Below are positions 43,301 to 49,578 of a DNA stretch of 64,000 nt, piece after piece. Made by a program: the position numbers and the translations under genes. Source of the DNA: Fulvivirga ulvae (lineage in GTDB: Bacteria > Bacteroidota > Bacteroidia > Cytophagales > Cyclobacteriaceae); contig NZ_CP089981.1 of the NCBI RefSeq assembly GCF_021389975.1, forward strand, positions 700,501-764,500, given 5' to 3'. The number at the start of each line of letters is the position of its first letter. The stretch's first letter is position 1. Below the pieces are notes generated by a model. That model worked only from the letters and a program-made list of their open reading frames with translations, had not been told where the DNA came from and ran no database searches.

Positions 43301-43824
43301 TGACCCGTGTTGTTATAATGCCACTGATCCGGAAAACGCGGATCATCTGGCGCTGCATTCAAAGGCATCATTATTTTAGCCTCTGACAACATCCGCTCAC
43401 GGCCACCTATATTTTTTTCGTATATAGGTTCGGACTTGATGACCTCTGACAGTCTGCCAAACATTGATACTGCCTGGTTTACATCAGTAGTTTCATCAAT
43501 TTGCACTTCATACCAAAGATGAAGTCCATGTTTGCGATGTTTCGCTTCAAACTTCCCTCCATGCCTGAAAACACGCTTCATGTTGGTAGCCTTACTCCTC
43601 GACAGAGCCTGGTCCAACGACGCATTTCCCGTACGCAAATATCCCTGGGAAGTCCTGGACATTTGCGCCTTTTGTAAATAAGTTGCTGTTGTCTCGGCAA
43701 CCTTAATACGCAATACACCCTGATGTACCGCCACCTTGCTTTGGGCGGTAACCTCGTGCATCAGCAAAAAAATTGCAATGAGACAAAAGCATGGGATTCT
43801 CATAAAAAGATAAATCTTTTTCAT
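34354..43824 (-). CDS. giant S8 subtilase with T9SS sorting domain
   Basis: 3156-residue secreted protease. Signal peptide FCLIAIFLLMHEVTAQ, an inhibitor-like propeptide (~30-160), then the S8 domain with Asp near 203 (AVTDGGIDVDHEDL), His near 261 (LHGTHVGGTV) and Ser near 435 (SGTSMACPHVSGLAAL). After it come an FN3 domain (~500-600), several ASPM/SPD-2/Hydin-like sandwiches, three LamG-like units (~690, ~1490, ~2150), two 'choice-of-anchor J' units (~1790, ~2480), a ThuA-like insert (~1140-1340) and a type A T9SS sorting domain (TTFPNPFQDEISVTMEV, ~3075-3156). The last steers it through the type IX system to the surface. Likely digests protein in the environment. Alone on its transcript. 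Confidence 0.93.
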   Translation of the reverse strand: MKKIYLFMRIPCFCLIAIFLLMHEVTAQSKVAVHQGVLRIKVAETTATYLQKAQMSRTSQGYLRTGNASLDQALSRSKATNMKRVFRHGGKFEAKHRKHGLHLWYEVQIDETTDVNQAVSMFGRLSEVIKSEPIYEKNIGGRERMLSEAKIMMPLNAAPDDPRFPDQWHYNNTGQTGGTPGADISLLQAWSTETGDSQVIVAVTDGGIDVDHEDLAANMWVNTDEIPDNDIDDDNNGYVDDIYGYGFGDNTGDIPADLHGTHVGGTVAAVTNNGVGVSGVAGGDGSGNGVRLMSCAAFGASGTGGFAETYIYGADNGAVISQNSWGYTSAGVFEQAVLDAIDYFIAEAGYDELGNPVGPMQGGLVIFAAGNDGSFGEYYPGFYDPVLAVGGTDHNDDQYVSSNRGDWVDVAAPAVNVLSTFPNNQYSSISGTSMACPHVSGLAALIVSQNVGNITPDQVWARIEQTTDPLPGLEFLGSGRINAFAALQQDDGVAPEDITDLSVADVDLSSVTLQWTAPADAGNGSASSYDVRYSTSPITAGNFDAATPVADQPKASLAGTLETYTVTGLNSATEYYFAVKSEDFFGNVSGISNVVSATTNDVPVASVSPSSLTADVVTGETETQTLTVSNDGQGPLEFDISFGGTVFTPSAASSQAKTIKPHSKMLSTKKAYTQNSVQVLAGAQYSTGFESFNTGTLNNQDGWSTSSSQDYDISTSMPFAGTKHVLGTSTAAGSNSLAFSPNVGVGEEAYSSTSAKIKIEGTGVTWQYIPQSPTAELVVTRLSFDADGGMSILDGDAGDYVDIPSETPSGYFDLKLVVHRESFDMNVYINNELVYVGKAFTGDIEQVVLLSPMEAVGSEFYMDDIQIYDGEIDTYPFLSADITNGTVAAGQSQDIQITFDATGLFGGTYQNEIQISTNDPVNSEFVVPATMNVEGTGKPVITVNPDSLVFLDTFVGGTDSRVLEITNGGTEILQVSDINSTSPDFSVVAADSAFTLMPFETQEITVQFSPSSLGAISGEIVIYSNDTDTPELQVPVSGNGVEAPIIAVNPSSLEAELERGDTTSRVLTITNNGVATLNFAIEVSAAGGDSTTSVSMALPARASRAMSTEGMKQQAVGSFAGMQLQSNVHLSADNVQVLILTPDDDVSDLQSALSAFPDLDVNIYPETALADITLADVEGYDVIMTTNNTQWLAGGNVSPALIGDLLADYIDQGGKVIANCFAYDYDAWALEGRFITENYGPFTVSNTDFTNDVTLGTVHEPGHPIMENVSAIGNTFLFQDPGLAPGATLIADWSDGNPFVAANDNVVALNLLPSSGGGIPGWTGDLPTLYHNAIMWLSGASFVSTDIKEGTLSGGESIDVNVTISAEGLESGFYEANIDITSNDPVNGLVQVPVSLNVLGPAVTANPEFFDVTVIKGLSATRQLTLSNNGSLDAEYVIDVVNGTPEPEPTFSAGYANTPPRSNAFSGAVLDVAAAVAKGAGQMAAGDEIYRTGFENFAIGNINGQQGWTGQFGNWRIEANNPATGSQHFRGLSDGLGQSAAFTSQLEMGGEAVATASMDIDLEAGASWWISTESSTAINGRVIFDPQGNVVMVSDDGAGGAALDTLTFNAPDDYFNVAFEVDKVSGNFKFYIDNVEVFEGKAFSTDLEFVAVVSQMEIAGPTFDMDNLSVYEGQLVPPFLSLSDYAGVIPAGSSVTLDVEFDGSQIDFGTYFRDIQVFIGGASSPDLVIPATFTVTGQSSVEVTPQVLEQVVNYKEAETTEFTIKNTGGKALNFDIGVFGADLEDQQMRMAEARIPAASKAKFEKNMAYQATQTRSVGVAQLVAGETIFAEDFDGGTFPPANWTVVDNEGSGLVWSTLAEQGLENWAGSGEAASVNSDANQGVEFDTELVTPAIDIAGRTGVVVQYNVNYLNFIGSDFLDLEVTTDDGATWTTVLSWNESHGTGFGTPGEFVVAELDDYVAGASEMKLRWRYYDPNSGDWDFYAQIDDVEVLTDATTWLTVSPASGTVPVGEELKIDVTFDASKVDPGEYFAGILVNSNAANMPVASVFAIMEVLRAADIEVSPTSLEQVLVTGFSDTQTLNITNNGESILRYELGGYLKNSKVVSVSKNNDGRIEPNLRTAPYDGELYQGKKAIPLTNIEQTAGSLAYGTDFESFELGDINNQNGWFAQYGNWTVEAENADSGVKHFRGLSDGLGQSAAVTPGVGIGSEPVSSFTTDVNLTGTGVTWQLIPQSTTAQLVITRLQINPDGSMDALVDDGAGGAVFETVLDAVSTSYFNLKLEVDRTTSEFTVFVDQEAVYTGQGFAGDIEEVVILSLMETAGPTLDLDDLNIWDGEAPIPFLSANPEFGNIAAGETVEIEVTFDATNLEKGIYEDQIIVFSNDPDQPEVEVPVTLEVINPPALEVSPDTIISDVVLNTMKEHTVTIANAGEANLRFGFAGYGDAPVPGEFRREDDFGPERRKKMQEDLDKSRAYNPARPITFMEGEQLLFEDFEGTTFPPEGWTLVDNEGTGVVWELSDENYTGGTGKSAIANSDAAGTAEFDTELITPEINVDGKEGVAVQYYVNYQNYLNQDFLNLDISTDGGSSWTTVLSWNEDHGGLFTVPGEFVSVPLDEYLEGASTMMLRWHYYDPNTGDFDWYAQIDEVEIIYEGIQWLTVDPGQGIVPGGESLDVTVTFDATEVEKGQYVKDLLLLTNVPSEPEKVLHMVMNAVGIEPLTLESLCSDNPDEERRWSVYNPNSFEVDTYWFIIGSNEGDSLTVKPGENIFTSNTLSDRPNTLKLKWLDESQQPQETVKESAFNPCGIEELTLESPCSNNPDLFRRWKVTNANPFGIMVNWEVLGTTQSGSLWVANGVTYFYTEAIAGDNTARISWLDAEGEEHEVVTTSTGEVCDIDNSCMGDEVISFTQGLRKKGTMVPPRRSNPELALGMPEENSEINFVSLGFGGELVIKLNNIVADQPGDDFIVFETTYDDVNDECGVYPETADVYVSDNGVDFYFVGSACKDTAFDIANSGLMDIQYIKIVDTSDINYKGFGPAADGFDVDGIHCINAHYSAARHHEFGLANTVPNEPYEKAITTFPNPFQDEISVTMEVEKEGVYEVMVHDIFGALIYKGKVNSSLGELRTEIDARGFARGTYTITITSEDEHYKESSLLIKK

Positions 43825-44048
43825 GCTTAAATTGGTTTTTGGTTAATTAATCGGATTTAAACGGGTAGTCGAAATTCGGAAATACTACTACTAATAACAA
43901 ATTTTATTCTGTTAATTATTAAAAGATGTAATATAATTCTTCTAAAAAGAAATATAACGGAACGTTATACGTTCAAACATCTATATCGTTTAAAGATTAA
44001 TCTGTTTCATCAATGGCTCCATTGCTTCCGTATGTTTCCAGGTCTGCT

Positions 44049-44056
44049 TAACTTCG
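44049..44056 (+). promoter_or_regulatory. candidate -7 box, leaderless start
   Basis: TAACTTCG (one mismatch to TAnnTTTG) ends 4 bp before the ATG at 44061. The identical 8-mer is placed the same way 4 bp before dnaX, suggesting both mRNAs start at or near the start codon. Confidence 0.4.
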
Positions 44057-44060
44057 CGGC

Positions 44061-44855
44061 ATGATTAAAAATGTTCTGATACTTATGTTTGTTTTCATCG
44101 GGTTTCATGCCGGTGGACAAATTCTGAAGGTTGATAAAGGAAGTATTGACGCTGACTCTTCGGGTTACTTCATGGGAAATATTAATTTCAATTTTAACCT
44201 GAACAACAGAAGTGCCACTGCTGAAAAGGACATCACATTCACTGGTCTGGAAGCTAATGCAGATCTTCTATATATTGCTGAAAAACACGCATATATACTA
44301 ATAAATAAGCTTAATTACTTTAAGTCTACAGGTGGACCTCTGATCAGTACAGGTTATGCACATCTCAGGGTTAATTTTCTTCGTAAAAAGCTGATCTCTT
44401 ATGAGTTATTTTCGCAAATACAATATGATGATGGCCGTATGATGCCGTTGCGTTTTCTACAAGGCGGAGGATTAAAATTCAGGATCAGCTCTACTGAAAA
44501 ATCTAAAGTTTACTTTGGAATCGGAGCCATGTATGAAGAAGAACATTGGAAGTCTATAACTGATGAAGGGGTTATCATTGAAAAAGAATTATGGAAGACG
44601 AGTGACTATATCAACGGTAAATTTGACTTTAATGACCATGTAAGTTTTGACGTCATTTTGTACTATCAGGGAGGTTATGATAATGAAAGTGAGGTATTTA
44701 GAAATCGACTCAGTGGTGATGCCGTCCTAAATGTGCAATTAACAGATAAACTTTCCTTTTTAACAAGTTTTTCTGCTCAATATGAGGACAAACCCATTAT
44801 TCCTATAAATAATTTTGTATACTCTTTGACAAACGGACTTAAATGGTCATTCTAA
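44061..44855 (+). CDS. DUF481-like outer membrane beta-barrel protein
   Basis: 264 residues. Signal peptide (KNVLILMFVFIGFHAGGQ), then alternating amphipathic strands (YFMGNINFNFNLNNRSATAE, HAYILINKLNYFKSTGGPLI, LRFLQGGGLKFRISSTEKSK) and a C-terminal aromatic SLTNGLKWSF, as in salt-responsive DUF481 barrels that sit in the outer membrane. Length is normal. It precedes dnaX by 120 bp but has its own promoter-like box. Ligand or role unknown. Confidence 0.75.
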   Translation: MIKNVLILMFVFIGFHAGGQILKVDKGSIDADSSGYFMGNINFNFNLNNRSATAEKDITFTGLEANADLLYIAEKHAYILINKLNYFKSTGGPLISTGYAHLRVNFLRKKLISYELFSQIQYDDGRMMPLRFLQGGGLKFRISSTEKSKVYFGIGAMYEEEHWKSITDEGVIIEKELWKTSDYINGKFDFNDHVSFDVILYYQGGYDNESEVFRNRLSGDAVLNVQLTDKLSFLTSFSAQYEDKPIIPINNFVYSLTNGLKWSF

Positions 44856-44963
44856 ATATCCGGAGCCTGAACTTATCATTTAGTTAACTGTATCCAGGGT
44901 CACTTTTTGTACTCTTCAGAAATAATTGAACAAAATAACTTACCATATCCAGTCACTTTTTTT

Positions 44964-44971
44964 TAACTTCG
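44964..44971 (+). promoter_or_regulatory. candidate -7 box of dnaX, leaderless start
   Basis: TAACTTCG ends 4 bp before the dnaX ATG, the same box and spacing as before the 44061 gene. Confidence 0.4.
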
Positions 44972-44975
44972 AGCG

Positions 44976-46082
44976 ATGGAAAAGTTTGTGGTATCGGCGC
45001 GCAAGTATAGGCCAACGGGTTTCGATGAGGTAGTAGGTCAGGAACATATCACTACTACGCTTAAAAACGCTATAGATAATAACCAATTAGCTCAGGCTCT
45101 GCTTTTTTGTGGTCCTCGTGGTGTTGGTAAGACTACCTGTGCACGTATACTCGCCAGAATGATCAACCAGTTTGATGAGAAAAGCGAGGGAAATTCTCTA
45201 AATATTTTTGAGCTGGATGCTGCCTCTAACAACTCTGTAGATGACATCAGGAACCTGATTGACCAGGTCAGATATCCCCCTCAGTATGGCAAATACAAGG
45301 TTTATATCATAGATGAGGTCCACATGCTTTCCAATGCGGCATTTAATGCATTCCTGAAAACCCTTGAGGAGCCACCATCATATGCTATTTTCATATTAGC
45401 AACCACTGAAAAGCACAAGGTAATACCTACTATACTATCACGGTGTCAGATCTTTGATTTTAACCGGATACAGGTTTCTGATATTGCGGTTCATTTAAAA
45501 GGCATAGCCGAGCGGGAGAATATTAAAGCAGAAGATGAGGCACTTCACCTCATTGCACAGAAAGCTGACGGCGCCCTGCGCGATGCACTTTCCATATTTG
45601 ACCTGATAGTAACTTTCTCCTCTGACAGGAACATAACTTATCAATCTACCATAAGTAATCTACATATTCTTGATTACGAGTATTACTTTAAAGTGATTGA
45701 TCATTTACTAGCTGAAGACCTTTCGCAGACATTACTGATCTTTGACGAAATCCTGAAACAGGGCTTTGACGGACATAATTTCATCGTAGGCCTCAGTGAA
45801 CATTTGCGCAACCTTATGGTTTGTAAAGACAATGCTACGGTACAACTGATGGAGGTGCCAGACAATACCAAAGAAAAGTACATAGAGCAAGCCAATAAAG
45901 CTTCTATGTCTTTCTTACTCACAGCGCTCAACATATCTAATCAGTGTGATCTCAGCTATAAGGGAAGTAAAAATCAACGCCTGCATGTTGAGCTTACTTT
46001 AATGAAATTAGCCTACGTTAATGCTGCCGTTAGTCTTGCCAATCAATCTTCTGATAATGGTGTAAAAAAAAAAGTGATGTAG
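44976..46082 (+). CDS. dnaX: DNA polymerase III gamma subunit (frame-0 product)
   Basis: The 368-residue in-frame product of the same gene, containing all of the AAA+ motor and the collar, but none of the tau tail. In E. coli gamma arises through -1 frameshifting at A AAA AAG; here an A10G run directly before the stop at 46080 could give both products by ribosomal or transcriptional slippage. If no slippage occurs, only gamma is made and the 46083-46693 part would be lost, which is unlikely given its intact coding pattern. Confidence 0.75.
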   Translation: MEKFVVSARKYRPTGFDEVVGQEHITTTLKNAIDNNQLAQALLFCGPRGVGKTTCARILARMINQFDEKSEGNSLNIFELDAASNNSVDDIRNLIDQVRYPPQYGKYKVYIIDEVHMLSNAAFNAFLKTLEEPPSYAIFILATTEKHKVIPTILSRCQIFDFNRIQVSDIAVHLKGIAERENIKAEDEALHLIAQKADGALRDALSIFDLIVTFSSDRNITYQSTISNLHILDYEYYFKVIDHLLAEDLSQTLLIFDEILKQGFDGHNFIVGLSEHLRNLMVCKDNATVQLMEVPDNTKEKYIEQANKASMSFLLTALNISNQCDLSYKGSKNQRLHVELTLMKLAYVNAAVSLANQSSDNGVKKKVM

Positions 46083-46693
46083 CTAAGGGAACGGAGAGCG
46101 TTCCTGCTCAAAACGAAGTATCAGCATCTTCAGGCAGTAATGCCGGCACGCCATCAGCCACACCGGTTTCGACCCAAAGTACTTTATCTCCTTCCTCAAA
46201 GCGTCTGAGTTCTTCCAAACTCAAAAGTACTATAAAGGTGCCCAAGGATGTAAACGCTCTGGCTAATAAAAGCGATGAAGAGATACAAAAACAAGACAAT
46301 ACTGAGGACCAGGAATACTTCGGCAATGAAGCCTTCACTTTCGATGAGCTAAAAAAGCACTGGCAGGACTTTGCTATCCAAAAAGAGACAGAAGGCAAAA
46401 ATTTTGAACATATGGTACTCCAGCAGGAAATCTACCTCAAAGATGCTACTACCATTGTGATCAAATTTACTAATCCTGTCAAGATCGATATACTGGACAA
46501 ATTCAGAGCAGACCTGATCACTTACCTGAAAACCAAGCTCAACAATGGCAAGATTAGCCTTGAAATAGAAATGGTCCAGGAAGAGGCTAAGAGAAAAATG
46601 TACACCAACAGTGACAAGTTTAATTACCTGGCAGAAAAAAATCCAATTGTTAAGCAACTTAGAGACAGGCTCGGACTGGATCCTGATTTTTAA
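44976..46693 (+). CDS. dnaX: DNA polymerase III tau subunit (frameshifted reading of dnaX)
   Basis: Clamp-loader subunit of the replicase. Frame 0 gives 368 residues ending VKKKVM-TAG (46080). Reading one base back at the A10 run (46064-46073) continues without stop as SDVAKGTESVPAQNEVSAS (Pro/Ser linker), KVPKDVNALANKSDEEI and a tau C-terminus with FDELKKHWQDFAIQKETEGK, ending at 46693: 572 residues. Seen in the AAA+ part: Walker A GPRGVGKT (46-53), Walker B IIDEVHML (~111-118), LSRCQIFDF. Tau would bind the polymerase core and helicase. Odd: the four-Cys zinc module between the Walker motifs is missing (NQFDEKSEGNSLNIFELDAA). Confidence 0.88.
46064..46105 (+). promoter_or_regulatory. slippery A10 run with downstream hairpin
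   Basis: Ten A residues (46064-46073) then G, a stop TAG 6 bases later, and GGAACG-GAGAG-CGTTCC as a 6-bp stem (46089-46105) 15 bases after the run. Layout matches known dnaX recoding sites (slippery A stretch followed by a stimulating stem-loop; the Thermus type slips in the RNA polymerase at A9). Confidence 0.7.
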
Positions 46694-46713
46694 ATTTCCT
46701 CCCCAGTAATTGT

Positions 46714-46762
46714 ATTTCTTTACCTCTGACAGGGCTTTGAGCCCTGTCAGAGGTAAAGAAAT
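46714..46762. terminator. long perfect palindrome behind dnaX
   Basis: Two perfectly complementary 22-bp arms with a 5-bp TTTGA loop, starting 20 bp after the dnaX stop. Arms include TCTGACAGGGC and GCCCTGTCAGA. It has no long T-tract on the coding side, so it may stop transcription from both sides or be an extragenic repeat of the genome. Confidence 0.65.
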
Positions 46763-46796
46763 AACAATACGCATAAAATAAACTTATCTTCGTTTT

Positions 46797-46824
46797 GAAC
46801 CTTTACACAAGGTAGCCGACTAAT
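46797..46824 (+). promoter_or_regulatory. ECF-type promoter before the sigma gene
   Basis: GAACCTTT (46797-46804) and CGACTAAT (46817-46824) with 16 bp between GAAC and CGAC, the usual distance for ECF sigma sites. It lies 25 bp before the ECF sigma gene, which points to autoactivation. Confidence 0.45.
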
Positions 46825-46848
46825 AATTGTCAACCGTTAAGTAAGCGA

Positions 46849-47394
46849 ATGGATAAGGACAAAATTTTAGATGAGTTGTTGATCTACAAGTGCTGCGATG
46901 GTGATCAGAAGGCTTTTAGCATACTGATAGGGAGGTGGAACAAGAAGCTTATCTCCTTTGCCTACAAATTTACCCGTGATATGGACTCAGCCCGGGACAT
47001 AGCTCAGGAAAGCTGGATATCCATTCACAAAGGGCTCAACAAGTTAAAGGACAATGCTAAATTCAGTACCTGGGCATTCAGGATTGTCTACAATAAATCA
47101 ATGGATCATCTACGTTCACAGCAAAAACAGAATCAAGTGGAGTCCTCAGCAACCGAGGTAGCCGATGACGAACTTGACGATCAGCACCATGATGCGGCTA
47201 CGGTCAGTGAATTGCTCGGCAAATTGCCAGCACAGCATAAGACTGTTCTGACTTTGTTTTACCTGGAACAGCAGTCTATCAGGGATATAGCGTCCATTTT
47301 GAAATTGCCGGAGGGCACCGTCAAATCCAGGATTTTCTATGCGAGAGAGTTATTAAAAAGAAAATATAAAGAAGTGAAAAATGAAACACACTAA
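46849..47394 (+). CDS. ECF-type RNA polymerase sigma factor
   Basis: 181 residues. Seen: sigma-70 region 2 with YKFTRDMDSARDIAQESWIS (-10 recognition) and FSTWAFRIVYNKSMDHLR, then region 4 with LGKLPAQHKTVLTLFYLEQQ and IASILKLPEGTVKSRIFYAR, the -35 reading HTH. Released from an anti-sigma factor, it would direct RNA polymerase to its stress regulon. It overlaps the next gene by 14 bp and has an ECF-like promoter, so feedback is likely. Confidence 0.92.
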   Translation: MDKDKILDELLIYKCCDGDQKAFSILIGRWNKKLISFAYKFTRDMDSARDIAQESWISIHKGLNKLKDNAKFSTWAFRIVYNKSMDHLRSQQKQNQVESSATEVADDELDDQHHDAATVSELLGKLPAQHKTVLTLFYLEQQSIRDIASILKLPEGTVKSRIFYARELLKRKYKEVKNETH

Positions 47395-47764
47395 TGAACA
47401 AATCGATAAGATCATTCATGAGGCCTTAAGCAAGGAAGAGGCCGCATTTTATGATCACTTAGGTGAACAAAATATAGTGGAAATGACTTTGGGGATTTTC
47501 CAGGGCAAGAATAAGGTATTGTACATACTAACTTTTATTATGTCGCTGATACTTTTTGGCGCATTCATCTTTTGCATGTTTAAGTTATATCATGTTGAGA
47601 CTACAAAGGCAATGATCTTGTACGGTGCGGGTGCCTTTTGGAGTATACTCAGCGTGCTGGGAATTAAAATCTGGTATTGGATGCAGATGAACACCAACAG
47701 CATTTTAAGGGAAATGAAGAGGCTGGAGCTACAGATTGCTGCTTTGAGTAGCGTCAATCGGTGA
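47381..47764 (+). CDS. membrane protein, DUF6768-type, probable anti-sigma partner
   Basis: 127 residues. Seen: a short cytoplasmic N-terminus (IDKIIHEALSKEEAAFYDHL), two hydrophobic segments (LYILTFIMSLILFGAFIFCM and MILYGAGAFWSILSVLGIKI) and a basic C-terminal helix (SILREMKRLELQIAALSS). Overlap of 14 bp with the sigma gene implies coupled translation. This is the layout of the small membrane partner of Bacteroidota ECF factors, with the N-terminus binding the sigma at the inner membrane; the anti-sigma role is inferred. Confidence 0.75.
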   Translation: MKHTNEQIDKIIHEALSKEEAAFYDHLGEQNIVEMTLGIFQGKNKVLYILTFIMSLILFGAFIFCMFKLYHVETTKAMILYGAGAFWSILSVLGIKIWYWMQMNTNSILREMKRLELQIAALSSVNR

Positions 47765-47922
47765 ACGGTGAATGGAAAAGTGTCAGTTTACAATTCACTG
47801 CTTACTCGGATTCCCAGCAAATGCCTCTGTTTAGCAATCGGTGATTTTCAGCATGTATAGTTGAAGAATTTAATGTGCAACTATTTTAAAGTGGTGCAGA
47901 ATTTGATTTTTAAGAATTGATA

Positions 47923-47954
47923 ACAAAAAAGGCCCTGGTCAGGGCCTTTTTGTT
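47923..47954. terminator. bidirectional terminator between converging units
   Basis: AACAAAAAAGGCCCTG GT CAGGGCCTTTTTGTT: GC-rich stem flanked by A- and T-runs on each side, between the sigma operon and the DUF3078 gene, whose stop codon overlaps it. Confidence 0.85.
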
Positions 47955-48900
47955 ATTCTTTTTTATCTGAGTAATTTTTAAACTTGTAAACCACGCCTAG
48001 GTTGAGTGCCTGGCTGATTTGCACTTCGTCTACCTGGTCGTAATCGTAGATCATGATACCTCCCAGGCCTACGTCTATAAATTTGTTGACTTTCGCAGTT
48101 ATCGAGACATCCAGTCTATGGTCAACCTTTCTGAATTCGAGTTCTTCGTAGTTAGCGAATAGAATGTATTTCCATTTCAGGTTCAGATTGTTAGCTATGT
48201 CTTTGTTAAAGTCAGCCACCATCTGGAAGGCTAGCCATTCGAGCCGGGTTTTATCACCAACTGGCACACCATAACGGGCGGGCTCGCCATCTACTTCTCC
48301 GTTAACAGCTACATCTTCATCAGAAACAACTGTCATTCTGGGAGAAAACGGCCCAAAACGTATCTTAAAATAACTAGTAGGATGATATTCCACACCCCAC
48401 GATGAAGTAATAAAAGCGGGAGACATGAAATTTGATATGAGTTTATCATAAATTTCTCCTGTATCGGGGTCTTCCACGTCGTATTCATACCCTTTATCAA
48501 ACTGAGACAAAAAGGACAATGAGGTAAAGAAATCCCACTTGGTAGTCAGCTTTCGTCCATATTTGGTGTCGAGGTAAATTCTGTCGACCGACTTTCGGCT
48601 ACTCTGTCCTTCATTTTTGATCACTCCATAAGCAAGGTCGATCTCATTATCCCATGAATGTATGTCTCTGCGGTAGTTAGCCTTGTAATTTAAAAAGGTA
48701 TTTAACCCTATGGAGTTGACACCACCACCCTGCCAGTTATCTGAAAAGGATGCCTGATTGAAACTCAGACCCGTTCTCAGGTCTTTCTTCCAATAGGTTG
48801 TATCTGTTTTTGTAGTATCTGTTTGACTGTATCCGGTTAAGGAAATAAAAAGCAGCATTATACCTGCACAAGTACGTGCCGGCAAAGATTTATATTTCAT
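47953..48900 (-). CDS. DUF3078 outer membrane protein
   Basis: 315 residues. Signal peptide (AGIMLLFISLTGYSQ), then the DUF3078 start YWKKDLRTGLSFNQASFSDN-W (positions ~35-60) and long beta-strand pairs (YDKLISNFMSPAFITSSWGV, LNLKWKYILFANYEELEFRK), ending in a typical barrel strand LNLGVVYKFKNYSD. A Bacteroidota-specific family of probable outer membrane barrels, of unknown function. It stands alone with the terminator at its end. Confidence 0.85.
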   Translation of the reverse strand: MKYKSLPARTCAGIMLLFISLTGYSQTDTTKTDTTYWKKDLRTGLSFNQASFSDNWQGGGVNSIGLNTFLNYKANYRRDIHSWDNEIDLAYGVIKNEGQSSRKSVDRIYLDTKYGRKLTTKWDFFTSLSFLSQFDKGYEYDVEDPDTGEIYDKLISNFMSPAFITSSWGVEYHPTSYFKIRFGPFSPRMTVVSDEDVAVNGEVDGEPARYGVPVGDKTRLEWLAFQMVADFNKDIANNLNLKWKYILFANYEELEFRKVDHRLDVSITAKVNKFIDVGLGGIMIYDYDQVDEVQISQALNLGVVYKFKNYSDKKE

Positions 48901-48950
48901 TTATTCAATCTTAAGAGGTTAAAATCAGGTTATGATTAAAACGAAGTAAG

Positions 48951-49361
48951 TTACAGATTGTTTATTTTAACCTCTTCAAGGGCTGTCTCTGTAAGAGGTT
49001 TGGTAATGAATTTAATAACATGGTTGTTATTAACGATCTTATCAATATCCCTTTTGTTATCAGAGCTGGAAAGGATTATCACTTTACATTTATCCTTTAT
49101 TAAGTCGTTGAATTTCTCAAACTCATACAAAAAGACAAAACCATCTACTATCGGCATGTTGATATCCAAAAATATCAGATTAGGGAGGTTCTCAACATTG
49201 TCTTGATTTTCTCTTAAATAATCCAGAGCACTCTTGCCCGAATTTTTCACCTCAACCCTATTAGCAAATTTTGTGATTTCGATAATTCTTTTGCTGATAA
49301 AATTATCAGTATCATTATCATCTACAAGCATTACTAAATCGATCGCTTTAGAGTCAGTCAA
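48951..49361 (-). CDS. single-domain response regulator
   Basis: 136-residue CheY-like receiver. Seen: the acidic pocket VDDNDTDN (Asp14, Asp15), phospho-acceptor Asp66 in FLDINMP, LSSSD (Ser100) and Lys121 in FITKPL. No output domain, so it would work through protein contacts, or receive phosphate from an unlinked kinase such as the one at 5.2 kb. It lies alone between DUF3078 and the LysM gene. Confidence 0.9.
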   Translation of the reverse strand: MTDSKAIDLVMLVDDNDTDNFISKRIIEITKFANRVEVKNSGKSALDYLRENQDNVENLPNLIFLDINMPIVDGFVFLYEFEKFNDLIKDKCKVIILSSSDNKRDIDKIVNNNHVIKFITKPLTETALEEVKINNL

Positions 49362-49578
49362 CTTTCTAAAATTTAGTTTAATAATCTACTATTTCTAAAA
49401 GTACAAATTTGAATGAAAATTCCAGACCAAAACATAAAAATATTGTTCTTTTCGATCTGATTTTGCAAACATAACAATTAAATACTTTTTTTCTTATGAT
49501 AAAAGTCAGAGGATTAAAACCTCTTCATAATGTTGCTTGCATACATCCTATAATTAAGGAATATAAGCAAATTTGATA

